Shown here: positions 34,253-41,821 of the stretch, in pieces
How positions within the stretch are numbered: the first letter of the stretch is position 1
Layout: each line of letters starts with the position of its first letter
Assembly (NCBI RefSeq): GCF_023559245.1
Contig: NZ_CP097462.1
Coordinates: 2,810,801-2,874,800, forward strand
DNA from: Sphingomonas sp. KRR8
Lineage (GTDB): Bacteria > Pseudomonadota > Alphaproteobacteria > Sphingomonadales > Sphingomonadaceae
Direction of reading: 5' to 3'
DNA: 64,000 nt
Notes under the pieces: generated by a model
What the model saw: the letters and a program-made list of their open reading frames with translations, nothing else
The model's database searches: none
What the model was told of the DNA's origin: nothing
Position numbers and translations under genes: made by a program

Positions 34253-35779
34253 TTACGACTTCTTGGTGCCGTCATCGTAGGTGCCGGAGAAGCTCCGGTC
34301 GAGGATGTGGGGACCCTCGCTGGAAGTGCCCGTACTGCCGGTCGATCCGACGGTGCCAGCCGCGCCGGCGGCGCCGGTTGAGCTCGTCGGGCCGCTCATG
34401 CTGCTCTGCCGGTCGCGCTGGTCGCGATCGTCGCGATCGTCACGGCCACCGCCGAACAGGCCACCGAGGAACCCGCCGCCTGAACCAGAACCACGGTCAT
34501 CCTGTCCGCGCTCTTCATGCAGCTGGCCACGGATCGAGTCCTTGGTCCCGCTCAGCGTCACCTTGTTGCCCTCGACCTTTTCGAGCAGCGAGCAGGAGAA
34601 GCTGCGGTGGACGCCGTTCGCTTCCGGGTCGTTCTTGGTCAGGATGACGTGGTCGCCACGGACCTTGTCGACCGTACCGATGCGCTCTCCATTCTGGTCG
34701 ACGACCTCGAAATGCTCGCGGATCTGCTGCAGCATCTGCCGCTTGGTCTGGCGCTGCTGGCGGAAGCCCGAGAACTCATTCTCGAACCGGCTCTGATGCT
34801 CCTGCCGGTAGGCATGATAATCATTGTCCAGCTCGTCGATCTGACGCTGGCGCCAGCTCGAATAATGCTCGTCGTGCGGGCTGTTGCCCCCGCGCCCGAG
34901 CATCGAGGCCGCGGCACCGGACACCGCTCCGACGAACCCGCCGCGATTGCGGCTGCGATCGTCGTCATGGTCGCGCTGCCCGCCACCGAACATCCGGTCG
35001 TTGCCCTGGTCCTGGCTGAAGTCTTGCCGGCCATATTGGCTGCGGGCGAAGTCCTGCCCGCCCATGCCGGAGCGGAAGCGGCTTTCATCGTCCGACGAGC
35101 GGCCATAGTCGCCGGTCATCGGGCGATAACGGTCACCGCCCTGGCCCTGATGGCCCTGGCTGTACCGATCATGGTCGCGGTGATCGCGGTCCCAGCCCTG
35201 GCTCTGAGGGGAGGAAGAATAGCTTCCGCCACCGCGCTGGCCATAGCCCGAGGGATAGCCGCGATTGCTGCCCGATCGGTCGTCGTCGCCACTGTAGTTG
35301 GTGCTGCCCCAGGGCGAGCGGTCCTGGCGGGTATAATCGCCACTGCCGAAGCCGCCGCTCTCACCGCCTCCACGACCATATTGGTTGCGATAGTCGCCCT
35401 CGTCGCGGCCGCGCCCGAAGCTGCTCGACTGTCCGCCGCCAAAGCTGGAGCTGCGATCACGATCGTGGTTGCCGCCGAATTCGCGGTGACGATCGCGGTC
35501 GTGGTCGTGGCCGCCGCCGAACATGGCGCCGCGCTCGTTGCGCTGCTGGCCATAACGGCTCCTTTCCGGGTGCGAGGAGCGATCATCACGGTCGCGCCGG
35601 CCGCCGGAATCCTCGTCGCCGAACCAGCTCTGCACCTCGTCGCGCGCGCGATCCCAGAAGCCGCGGTTGTCGCCGCCCCGGTTGCCGCCGCCGCCGCGGT
35701 CATTGTTCATGCTGTTGCGGTTCGAATAGCGATCCTCGTCGCGATATCCGCCGCCTCGGTCATACCGATCGTAAGCCAT
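34253..35779 (-). CDS. Disordered Asp/Arg/Gly/Ser-rich protein with DUF2171 domain
   Basis: A 508-residue protein. ATG 35779 follows GGAGGAG by 5 bases. Residues 1-300 are low complexity (Asp, Arg, Gly, Ser, Tyr, Gln), with an early SWFGDED motif. A short hydrophobic GFVGAVSGAAASMLG stretch and a charged helix (WRQRQIDELDNDYHAYRQEH) come next. Residues about 345-418 form a DUF2171 domain (FEVVDQNGERIGTVDKV, HVILTKND). The tail is Gly/Asp/Arg then Ser/Thr/Gly rich. The DUF2171 domain resembles PRC-barrel-like small domains seen in stress-linked proteins. No signal peptide, so cytoplasmic. Function unknown; the composition suggests phase separation, polyelectrolyte or desiccation-type behaviour (inference only). 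Confidence 0.85.
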   Translation of the reverse strand: MAYDRYDRGGGYRDEDRYSNRNSMNNDRGGGGNRGGDNRGFWDRARDEVQSWFGDEDSGGRRDRDDRSSHPERSRYGQQRNERGAMFGGGHDHDRDRHREFGGNHDRDRSSSFGGGQSSSFGRGRDEGDYRNQYGRGGGESGGFGSGDYTRQDRSPWGSTNYSGDDDRSGSNRGYPSGYGQRGGGSYSSSPQSQGWDRDHRDHDRYSQGHQGQGGDRYRPMTGDYGRSSDDESRFRSGMGGQDFARSQYGRQDFSQDQGNDRMFGGGQRDHDDDRSRNRGGFVGAVSGAAASMLGRGGNSPHDEHYSSWRQRQIDELDNDYHAYRQEHQSRFENEFSGFRQQRQTKRQMLQQIREHFEVVDQNGERIGTVDKVRGDHVILTKNDPEANGVHRSFSCSLLEKVEGNKVTLSGTKDSIRGQLHEERGQDDRGSGSGGGFLGGLFGGGRDDRDDRDQRDRQSSMSGPTSSTGAAGAAGTVGSTGSTGTSSEGPHILDRSFSGTYDDGTKKS

Positions 35780-35975
35780 TGCAACTCCTCCAGAAGAGAG
35801 CATGCCGGACGGGCAGGGGGATGCCCGCCGCATGTGCAAGGTTAACGAGCGGTCGGGCCCGGCGTTCCGATTAACTCGGCTCCGAAGGGACGGGGGGAAG
35901 GCCTTGGCGGACGAGATGAAAAGGCGCGTTGCAAGGCAGCAAAAGCGCCGCTAGAGGAGCGCTCACCCAAGGCGC

Positions 35976-36051
35976 GGGGCTGTAGCTCAGATGGGAGAGC
36001 GCTGCAATCGCACTGCAGAGGTCAGGGGTTCGATTCCCCTCAGCTCCACCA
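35976..36051 (+). tRNA. tRNA-Ala (anticodon CGC)
   Basis: A 76-nt cloverleaf starting GGGGCTGTAGCTCAG and ending with encoded CCA. The anticodon stem CTGCA/TGCAG encloses ATCGCAC, giving anticodon CGC (alanine, GCG codons). The T arm is AGGGGTTCGATTCCCCT. Confidence 0.97.
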
Positions 36052-36123
36052 GCCGCGCCGTCCATTTCTTCTTATCGCTGGTAATCACTTCCCAAGGGCG
36101 GGACGGTCCTCGCCGTAAGCGCA

Positions 36124-36300
36124 TCACAACAGGCCGAGGTCGTCCGGTCGTATCAGGAAGGCCGTGACGGCGAAGCTGGCGAAGGCGAGCGCCCACGGCC
36201 GGTCGGCCAAGCGGTTCGCCAATGTCGCCAGCGTGAAGCGATCAGACCGAAGAAAGGTCCGGATGGGTTTGGCGCGATCGCTGCCTGCGTCCCCGGTCAT
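36124..36300 (-). CDS. Small protein, 58 residues, one hydrophobic segment
   Basis: An ORF starting at ATG 36300, overlapping the stop of the ORF upstream (ATGA). The product is basic at the N terminus (SDRAKPIRTFLRSDRF) and has a hydrophobic stretch (WALAFASFAVTAFLI) near the C terminus that could cross the membrane once. No family recognised. Support comes from the coupled arrangement of three small ORFs, not from homology. Confidence 0.5.
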   Translation of the reverse strand: MTGDAGSDRAKPIRTFLRSDRFTLATLANRLADRPWALAFASFAVTAFLIRPDDLGLL

Positions 36301-36479
36301 GCGAACACCGACTGTGTGAAGAACAGCCGATGGACGCTTTCCAGCGTCGCGAACGTCGCAAGGGTCGTCAGCCCCATGATCGCGTAGACCCGTCGCATCA
36401 GCCCGTTGGCCTTTGGCCTGGGCGGGGCTGGGCTCTTGCCGTTCTTGAGCCGGCGAGGGGCGCCAGCAGACTTAAGCAC
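36297..36479 (-). CDS. Small basic protein, about 60 residues
   Basis: The ORF ends at 36297. The GTG at 36479 overlaps the TAA of the 44-residue ORF upstream (GTGCTTAA), so translational coupling is likely; the frame is open up to another GTG at 36533. The first half is very basic (LKSAGAPRRLKNGK, PPRPK) and the second half has a moderately hydrophobic helix (VYAIMGLTTLATFATLESV). Not recognised. It could be a membrane-anchored small protein. Confidence 0.45.
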   Translation of the reverse strand: MLKSAGAPRRLKNGKSPAPPRPKANGLMRRVYAIMGLTTLATFATLESVHRLFFTQSVFA

Positions 36480-36606
36480 CGGCCACCGCCGATGCCGTGC
36501 TCGGCGAGACTTGGGCAGGCCCGACGGCGGCACCCACCGTCACGCTGCTCATGACGAGCGCGCCGCACAGGGCGATGAGGGTTGAGCTGACCGAAGCGCG
36601 AAACAT
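36472..36606 (-). CDS. Small secreted protein precursor, 44 residues
   Basis: An ORF from ATG 36606 to TAA 36472. The product looks like a signal peptide (SSTLIALCGALVMSSVTVGA) with a tail of about 18 small residues (VGPAQVSPSTASAVAGA). AGGA lies 9 bases upstream of the start. It is the first of three overlapping small ORFs on the minus strand. Such a short mature part could be a secreted peptide, or the ORF could be a leader that couples translation of the next two. No family recognised. Confidence 0.5.
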   Translation of the reverse strand: MFRASVSSTLIALCGALVMSSVTVGAAVGPAQVSPSTASAVAGA

Positions 36607-36824
36607 TGTCTGGCATCCTGTGTGAAGAACTGCACCGTGCAATTCCTTTCACAGCTATCCACAAAGCGTGCCAACCGCGGGAAACTGCCATTTCTCCATC
36701 ATTAACGGATCAAGGCGGGCCGCGTGTCTTGCAGCCACGGACCAACATTCGGGGCATCTTCCCAACTGCCCTGAGTTCTTGCCTCGGCTGACTGCCTCCT
36801 TTCCGTTTCGCCAACTTGCTCTGG

Positions 36825-37235
36825 CTAAAGCGATCCATTTCGTACCGGCCCAGGATCGCGCCGTCGGGCGAGCGCGATCCCGGCGAGGTTCTGCTGCCGC
36901 GGGATCCAGCGCAGTCGCCGGGGCGGCAAAGTTGACGCGGCGGCCAGGAAACGCCCCCGGTGCAGGCGCGCGGCCGGGGTCCGGCACGGCATGGCGCCGC
37001 TCGCCTGCCCGATCACGCCTCGGCTGTCTCCCACCAGGTCGAACAGCGGCTCGCCCGAGGCTTGGGCCACCTCCAGCGCGTGGCACAGCGCCAGCCATTC
37101 GGCATCACTGCTGCTGCCTACGCCCAGATCGTCGAAGAAGTGGACCTGCCCGCGCACGACCACCGCCGCCTCCATCCTGCCGGGGTTGGGCCGGCAGCCG
37201 CCATCGAAGTAGATCTTGAGGGGAGGGCGGCTCAT
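36825..37235 (-). CDS. RNase H-like protein (reverse-transcriptase-like domain)
   Basis: A 136-residue RNase H fold protein. Acidic residues of the RNase HI active site are present at D11 (IYFDGG), E46 (DAEWLAL) and D70 (LVGDSRG), and RWIPRQQNLAGIA replaces the usual N-x-x-AD, leaving Gly119 where the fourth acid is expected. Shorter than E. coli RNase HI (155). It may be an RNA:DNA hybrid nuclease of the RNase HI-like 'reverse transcriptase-like' group or a weakened version. Divergent from the GH31 gene. The 218 bases between it and the small ORFs hold nothing I can identify. Confidence 0.75.
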   Translation of the reverse strand: MSRPPLKIYFDGGCRPNPGRMEAAVVVRGQVHFFDDLGVGSSSDAEWLALCHALEVAQASGEPLFDLVGDSRGVIGQASGAMPCRTPAARLHRGRFLAAASTLPPRRLRWIPRQQNLAGIALARRRDPGPVRNGSL

Positions 37236-37337
37236 GCGGGATCCTTGACCATGCGGCGGCTTAGCCCGCGCCCACTGACCCGGCCAGCTTCGGTCGGGCT
37301 GTTGCGAAAGGCGGGCACCACACCCTATGCCCGCGCC

Positions 37338-39710
37338 ATGTCGCGCTTTCTCCCCCTCGCATCACTGCTGGCGCTCGTCGCCGCGTCCTCGTCCGCCCAA
37401 AGTACTGCGGCGGCGAAGGGTCTCAACGTGACGGCATTGACCCCGACCATCCTGCGTATCCCGCTGGCTACGCCGGGACCGTCCGCCGAGAATTCCAGCT
37501 GGGCGGTCAGCGCGGCCGTCCGCGCCCAGCGCGCGCCGGTGACCCCAACCGCCGACGGCTTCACGACCGACGCGCTGCAGGTCGCCATCGATCAGAAGAC
37601 CGGCGCGCTCACCCTCCGCGACCGCTCGAGCAGGACCATCCTCGCCGGCCTCTCGCTCCAGCGCACCGCCGGGCAAACCGTCTTCACCCTGCGCGCGCCG
37701 ATGCCGGCGGGCGAGCGTTACGTCGGCCTCGGGGACAAGACCGGCGGCCTCGATCGCCGGGGGTCGAGCTTCGTCAACTGGAACACCGACGCGTACGGCT
37801 TCGGCACCGCCACCGATCCCATATACAAGTCGATCCCCTTCTTCATCGCCGTCGGCAAGGACGGCGCGGCCTATGGCGTGTTCCTCGACGATCCCCAGCG
37901 CAGCTGGTTCGACTTCGGCCACCGGGAGGAGAATGTCCTCACTATCGGCGCGGACGCCGGCCCCGCGGACCTCTACCTCATCGCCGGGCCGACCGTCGCC
38001 GACGTGGTCCGCCGCTATACCGACCTCACCGGCAAGGCGCCGCTGCCACCACGCTGGGCGCTCGGCTACCAGCAATCCCGCTACAGCTACATGAGCGAGG
38101 CTGAACTGCGCACCGTCGCCGGCCGCCTCCGCTCGGAGCACATCCCGACCGATGTCCTATGGCTGGACATCGATTTTCAGGATCGCAACCGTCCTTTCAC
38201 CGTCAACCGCACGACTTTCCCGGATATGAAGCGGCTGACCGCCGATCTGGGCAAGGACGGCTTCAAGCTCATCACCATCACCGACCTCCACATCGCCCAT
38301 GCGCCGAACCAGAGCTATTCGCCCTACGACAGCGGGGTGGCCGGCGATCACTTCCTCAAGAACCCCGACGGCAGCACCTATGTCGCGCCCGTCTGGCCCG
38401 GCCCCTCGGTCTTCCCCGATTTCACCCGGGCTTCCACGCGCCGCTGGTGGGGCGACCTGTACCGGCCATTCCTGGACGATGGCGTCGCGGGCTTCTGGAA
38501 CGACATGAACGAGCCGGCGATCTTCGACACGCCGACCAAGACCATGCCGCTCGACACCCGCCATCGGATCGACAGCGACGACTTCGCAGCCCGCACCGCG
38601 ACCCATGCCGAGATCCACAACGTCTACGGAATGGAGAACAGCCGGGCGACCTATGAAGGCCTGCTGCGCCTCCGCCCCAATAGTCGTCCCTTCGTCATGA
38701 CCCGCGCCAGCTACGCCGGTGGGCAGCGCTATGCCGTGACGTGGACGGGGGACAACAGCGCCAGCTGGGATCACCTGCGACTGATGGTCCAGCAACTGCT
38801 CAACCTCGGCCTGTCCGGTTTCAGCTGGGCCGGTGCCGACATCGGCGGCTTCACCGGGGGGCCGAGCCCCGAGCTCCTCACCCGCTTCACCCAGATCGGC
38901 GCCTTCACGCCCATCTTCCGCAATCATTCCGCCAAGGACACCCCGCGCGTCGAGCCGTGGCTCGACGGACCGCAGCAACTCGCCATTCGCCGCCGCTTCA
39001 TCGAGGAACGCTATCGGCTGCTGCCGTACTTCTATGCGGTGGCGGAGCAGAACAGCCGCACCGGAGACCCGGTCATGCGCCCGCTGTTCTATGACTTCTC
39101 GAAAGCGCTGACCGCACCTTGCGATCAGTCGATGAGCTTCACGGTTGGCCGCGATCTGCTGGTTGCCGCCTCGCCCAAGCCGGAATCGCCGCAGGCCTAC
39201 GACATCTGCCTGCCCGGCGGCGGCTGGTATGATTACTGGACCGGCAAGCGCGTGCCCGCCGACAAGATCAGCGAAACGCCTGCGCTGGAGCGGCTGCCGG
39301 TATTTGTCCGGCCTGGCGCCATCCTGCCGCGACAGCCGCTGACCCAGTCCACCGCCGAGGTGCCGAGCGGCCCGCTCGAGCTGCACGTCTACCCCGGCCC
39401 GGACTGCGCGGGCACGCTCTACTGGGACGATGGGACCAGCCTCGACTATCGTCGCCGCGCTTTCCTCCGCCAAGCGATCCGCTGCAGCGCCGACGCCAGT
39501 GGTCTCCGCCTGACCTTCGCTCCGCGCGACGGTAGCTACCGCCCGTGGTGGCGGGAGCTGGCCGTCACCGTTCACGGCTGGACCGGCGCGTCGCGGGTCG
39601 AAGGCGCCGGCCGGCCGATCGCCGCCACGGCCGACGGGCCAGGGGAGGCGCTTCGGTTCATCCTGCCGGACCAGTCGCGTGGCGGTGAGGTCGTGATCCG
39701 CCGCCAGTGA
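37338..39710 (+). CDS. GH31 alpha-glucosidase, secreted
   Basis: A 790-residue family 31 glycoside hydrolase with a signal peptide (SRFLPLASLLALVAASSSA). The N-terminal beta-sandwich is followed by the barrel, with LDIDFQDRNRPF, the nucleophile D389 in FWNDMNEPA, and the acid/base D472 in TGDNSASW. The GFSWAGADIGGF and FTPIFRNHS blocks are also diagnostic. A C-terminal DUF5110-like sandwich follows. It probably releases glucose from alpha-glucan oligosaccharides in the periplasm. ATG 37338 is chosen because the signal peptide starts there; the frame is open far upstream over the RNase H gene. Its stop overlaps the start of a sugar-symporter remnant (GTGA), so it once headed an operon. Confidence 0.93.
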   Translation: MSRFLPLASLLALVAASSSAQSTAAAKGLNVTALTPTILRIPLATPGPSAENSSWAVSAAVRAQRAPVTPTADGFTTDALQVAIDQKTGALTLRDRSSRTILAGLSLQRTAGQTVFTLRAPMPAGERYVGLGDKTGGLDRRGSSFVNWNTDAYGFGTATDPIYKSIPFFIAVGKDGAAYGVFLDDPQRSWFDFGHREENVLTIGADAGPADLYLIAGPTVADVVRRYTDLTGKAPLPPRWALGYQQSRYSYMSEAELRTVAGRLRSEHIPTDVLWLDIDFQDRNRPFTVNRTTFPDMKRLTADLGKDGFKLITITDLHIAHAPNQSYSPYDSGVAGDHFLKNPDGSTYVAPVWPGPSVFPDFTRASTRRWWGDLYRPFLDDGVAGFWNDMNEPAIFDTPTKTMPLDTRHRIDSDDFAARTATHAEIHNVYGMENSRATYEGLLRLRPNSRPFVMTRASYAGGQRYAVTWTGDNSASWDHLRLMVQQLLNLGLSGFSWAGADIGGFTGGPSPELLTRFTQIGAFTPIFRNHSAKDTPRVEPWLDGPQQLAIRRRFIEERYRLLPYFYAVAEQNSRTGDPVMRPLFYDFSKALTAPCDQSMSFTVGRDLLVAASPKPESPQAYDICLPGGGWYDYWTGKRVPADKISETPALERLPVFVRPGAILPRQPLTQSTAEVPSGPLELHVYPGPDCAGTLYWDDGTSLDYRRRAFLRQAIRCSADASGLRLTFAPRDGSYRPWWRELAVTVHGWTGASRVEGAGRPIAATADGPGEALRFILPDQSRGGEVVIRRQ

Positions 39711-39831
39711 CCCCGGCGCTCCCGCCGAGGGTCACGCGCGGCCGGCTGCTTCTGTTCGCCTTCGGGGACTTTGCCTTCAACCTCTACTGGCAGAGCGTCA
39801 TGCTCTTCCGGTTGTTCTACTACACCGATGC
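39707..39831 (+). pseudogene. Remnant of a GPH/MFS sugar:cation symporter (5' end only)
   Basis: From the GTG at 39707 (overlapping the GH31 stop) about 42 residues read as the N terminus of a GPH (MelB/XynP-like) symporter: RGRLLLFAFGDFAFNLYWQS then [12 protein letters not shown]. The usual protein is about 450 residues. The rest is gone: at about 39832 the sequence becomes the antisense strand of a halogenase gene. The open frame continues to 40021 as a 104-residue chimera, but only the first part is meaningful. Confidence 0.85.
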
Positions 39832-39951
39832 GATCTCGTCGGACTCGATCAGCCGCACCTCGACCTTGCTCAGCCACTGGGACAGCACGGCCGCGGTCAT
39901 CCACCCGGCGGTCCCTCCGCCCACGATGGTCACGCTTCTGACTGGCTTCAC
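39832..39951 (-). pseudogene. Remnant of a flavin halogenase (5' end only)
   Basis: Read on the minus strand from GTG 39951, 40 codons match the N terminus of the halogenase family: [17 protein letters not shown] followed by [11 protein letters not shown], the FAD-binding motif and second strand. The gene is cut at about 39832, where the symporter remnant begins on the other strand. It is different in sequence from the three other halogenase copies of this window, so it is not a recent partial copy of them. Its own upstream region keeps an operator-like palindrome (39994-40007). Confidence 0.88.
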
Positions 39952-39993
39952 CCGACTGTCCCCATCATCAAGACCGTCGATGTTGCCGATTTT

Positions 39994-40007
39994 TGGAACC
40001 GGTTACA
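39994..40007. promoter_or_regulatory. Candidate LacI-family operator
   Basis: TGGAACCGGTTACA is a near-perfect palindrome centred on CG (AACCGGTT core), the form of many LacI/PurR-family operators. It lies 43 bases upstream of the remnant halogenase start and about 87 bases upstream of the M28 peptidase start on the other strand. The assignment rests on shape only. Confidence 0.45.
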
Positions 40008-40093
40008 AGCAAGGGCGCTAGTCACCGGGGGTCGCCTCTGCAATGGCCCGAAGCGTTCCGGGCCGGCGTATCCGGTCCTCCTGGGAGCCCGTC

Positions 40094-41809
40094 ATGAGCA
40101 AGCTTCGCACGACATTCCTCGTTTCCGCGGCCGCGCTGCTCGGCGCTTGCCAGACTGCGGCGGTATCGCCTGCTCCTTCGGCCCCGGCCCCGGCCCCGGC
40201 CCCGGCCCCGGCCTCGGACGATCGCCCGGCCAGCCAGCAGCGCATGTCGGACATCACGCGCACACTCGCCTCCGACGCGTTCGAAGGCCGTTCGATGGGC
40301 GGCGTCGGGGAGGAGCGCACGATCGCCTACCTGATCGAGCAGTTCCGTGCCGCGGGGCTGGAGCCGGGCGGCGAGAATGGCGGCTGGACCCAGACCGTGC
40401 CGCTGATCCGCACCAAGCTTCAGCAGCCGACCCTGTCGCTGCGCCAAAGCGGAAGCAGCACGCCGCTCCGCTTCCCGCAGGATATCTATGTCAGCACGGT
40501 GCGCGACACACCGTCGGCCGCTATCGTCAACGCTCCGGTGGTGTTCGTCGGCTATGGCACCAAGGCGCCGGAACGCGGCTGGGACGACTTCAAGGGCGTC
40601 GACCTGAAGGGCAAGGTTGCTCTCTTCCTGGTCAACGATCCCGATTTCGAGGCTGCGGCGGGTGAGCCGGTGGCCGGCAAGTTCGGCGGCAAGACCATGA
40701 CCTATTACGGCCGCTGGACATACAAGTTCGACGAGGCGGCGCGCCGCGGTGCGGTGGCTGCCCTGATCATCCACGAGACCGAGGGCGCCGGTTACGGCTG
40801 GAACGTGGTCGAGAGCGCCGGTGGCGAAAACTTCAACATCGTCCTTCCGCCCGGCGCTCAGCAGCCGGTTCTGCTCCAGGGCTGGATGCAGCGGCCGGTG
40901 GCCGAGGCGATGCTCAAGCGGGCGGGCTATGACTATGCCACGCTCAAGACTCAGTCCCGCAAGGCCAGCTTCCGTCCCATTGACCTCAAGACGACCCTGT
41001 CGGCCACCGCCAAGGTCGATCTCGCCCACCTCACCAGCCACAATGTCCTCGCCAAGCTCACCGGCAGCCGCTTTCCCGCCGAGACGGTCAGCTACGGCGG
41101 TCACTGGGACGCCTATGGCATCGGCGCACCCGATGCGCAGGGCCGCACCATCCGCCCGGGCGCTGCCGACGATGCGCTCGGCCTCGCCGCCATGATCGAG
41201 ATCGGCCGCAAGTTCACCGCCGGCCCGAGGCCCCAGCGGACGCTGGTGTTCGCCGCCTGGACGGGCGAGGAGCGGGGGCTGCTAGGCTCCGAATACTACG
41301 CCCAGCACCCGCTCTATCCGGCCGCGACCATGGCCGCGAACCTGACGCTGGATACTCTGCAATGGGCTGGCGCGACCCGCGACACGGTGCTGGTCGGCAA
41401 GGGTCAGAGCGAACTCGACCGCTACCTTGAGGAAGGCGCCCGGGCGCAGGGCCGTTCCGTCACGGAGGAAGGCCATCCGGAACGGGGACTGTTCTACCGT
41501 GCCGACCACTTCACCCTCGCCAAGCGCGGCGTGCCCGTGCTGCTCACCATGGCGCTTGCCGGTGCCTACGACTTGCAGGAGGGCGGACGCGCGGCCGGCG
41601 AACGCTGGCTCGATGCCTACACCGCGCAATGCTACCACCAGACCTGCGATGCCTGGTCGCCGACCTGGAACTTGGCCGGCGCAGCGCAGGAGGCCGAGCT
41701 TTATTACGACATCGGCAAACGCCTCGCGAACAGCCGGTCATGGCCGCAATGGTCGCCGTCGTCCGAGTTCCGCAAGGTGCGGGAAGAGAGCGCCACCGCC
41801 CGCCGCTAG
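40094..41809 (+). CDS. M28 family metallopeptidase, lipoprotein
   Basis: A 571-residue protein. The lipobox LLGAC near residue 17 marks a predicted lipoprotein. An Ala-Pro repeat linker follows, encoded by five tandem GGCCCC hexamers. A PA-like insert (about 130-270) precedes the M28 core. Zinc ligands: GGHWDAYG, GAADDALG, GEERGLLGSEYYA and RADHFTLAKRGVPVL. Such enzymes are aminopeptidases, sometimes carboxypeptidases. ATG 40094 follows GGGAG. It is not obviously linked to the sugar genes around it. Confidence 0.92.
   Translation: MSKLRTTFLVSAAALLGACQTAAVSPAPSAPAPAPAPAPASDDRPASQQRMSDITRTLASDAFEGRSMGGVGEERTIAYLIEQFRAAGLEPGGENGGWTQTVPLIRTKLQQPTLSLRQSGSSTPLRFPQDIYVSTVRDTPSAAIVNAPVVFVGYGTKAPERGWDDFKGVDLKGKVALFLVNDPDFEAAAGEPVAGKFGGKTMTYYGRWTYKFDEAARRGAVAALIIHETEGAGYGWNVVESAGGENFNIVLPPGAQQPVLLQGWMQRPVAEAMLKRAGYDYATLKTQSRKASFRPIDLKTTLSATAKVDLAHLTSHNVLAKLTGSRFPAETVSYGGHWDAYGIGAPDAQGRTIRPGAADDALGLAAMIEIGRKFTAGPRPQRTLVFAAWTGEERGLLGSEYYAQHPLYPAATMAANLTLDTLQWAGATRDTVLVGKGQSELDRYLEEGARAQGRSVTEEGHPERGLFYRADHFTLAKRGVPVLLTMALAGAYDLQEGGRAAGERWLDAYTAQCYHQTCDAWSPTWNLAGAAQEAELYYDIGKRLANSRSWPQWSPSSEFRKVREESATARR
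40180..40209 (+). repeat. Five tandem GGCCCC hexamers inside the M28 gene
   Basis: Five perfect copies of a 6-base unit encode an Ala-Pro linker after the lipobox. Because the unit is a multiple of three, length changes would keep the frame. Confidence 0.85.
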
Positions 41810-41821
41810 GCTGCTGGCGCG

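Noticed and set aside
34517..35845. 442-codon Ala/Val-rich ORF on the plus strand
   Set aside because: It is the exact antisense of the low-complexity DUF2171 gene; its bland Ala/Val/Ile composition follows from the Asp/Arg/Gly codons on the other strand, and it has no recognisable domain.
36052..36123. Possible attachment site next to tRNA-Ala
   Set aside because: I found no repeat of the tRNA 3' end and no recombinase gene within the window.
35871..36196. Minus-strand ORFs containing RGIEPLTS across 35976-36051
   Set aside because: This peptide is a well-known artefact of translating the antisense strand of a tRNA gene; here it falls on tRNA-Ala.
36960..37337. Upstream extension of the GH31 frame
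   Set aside because: It would bury the signal peptide that starts at 37338 and runs antisense through the RNase H-like gene.
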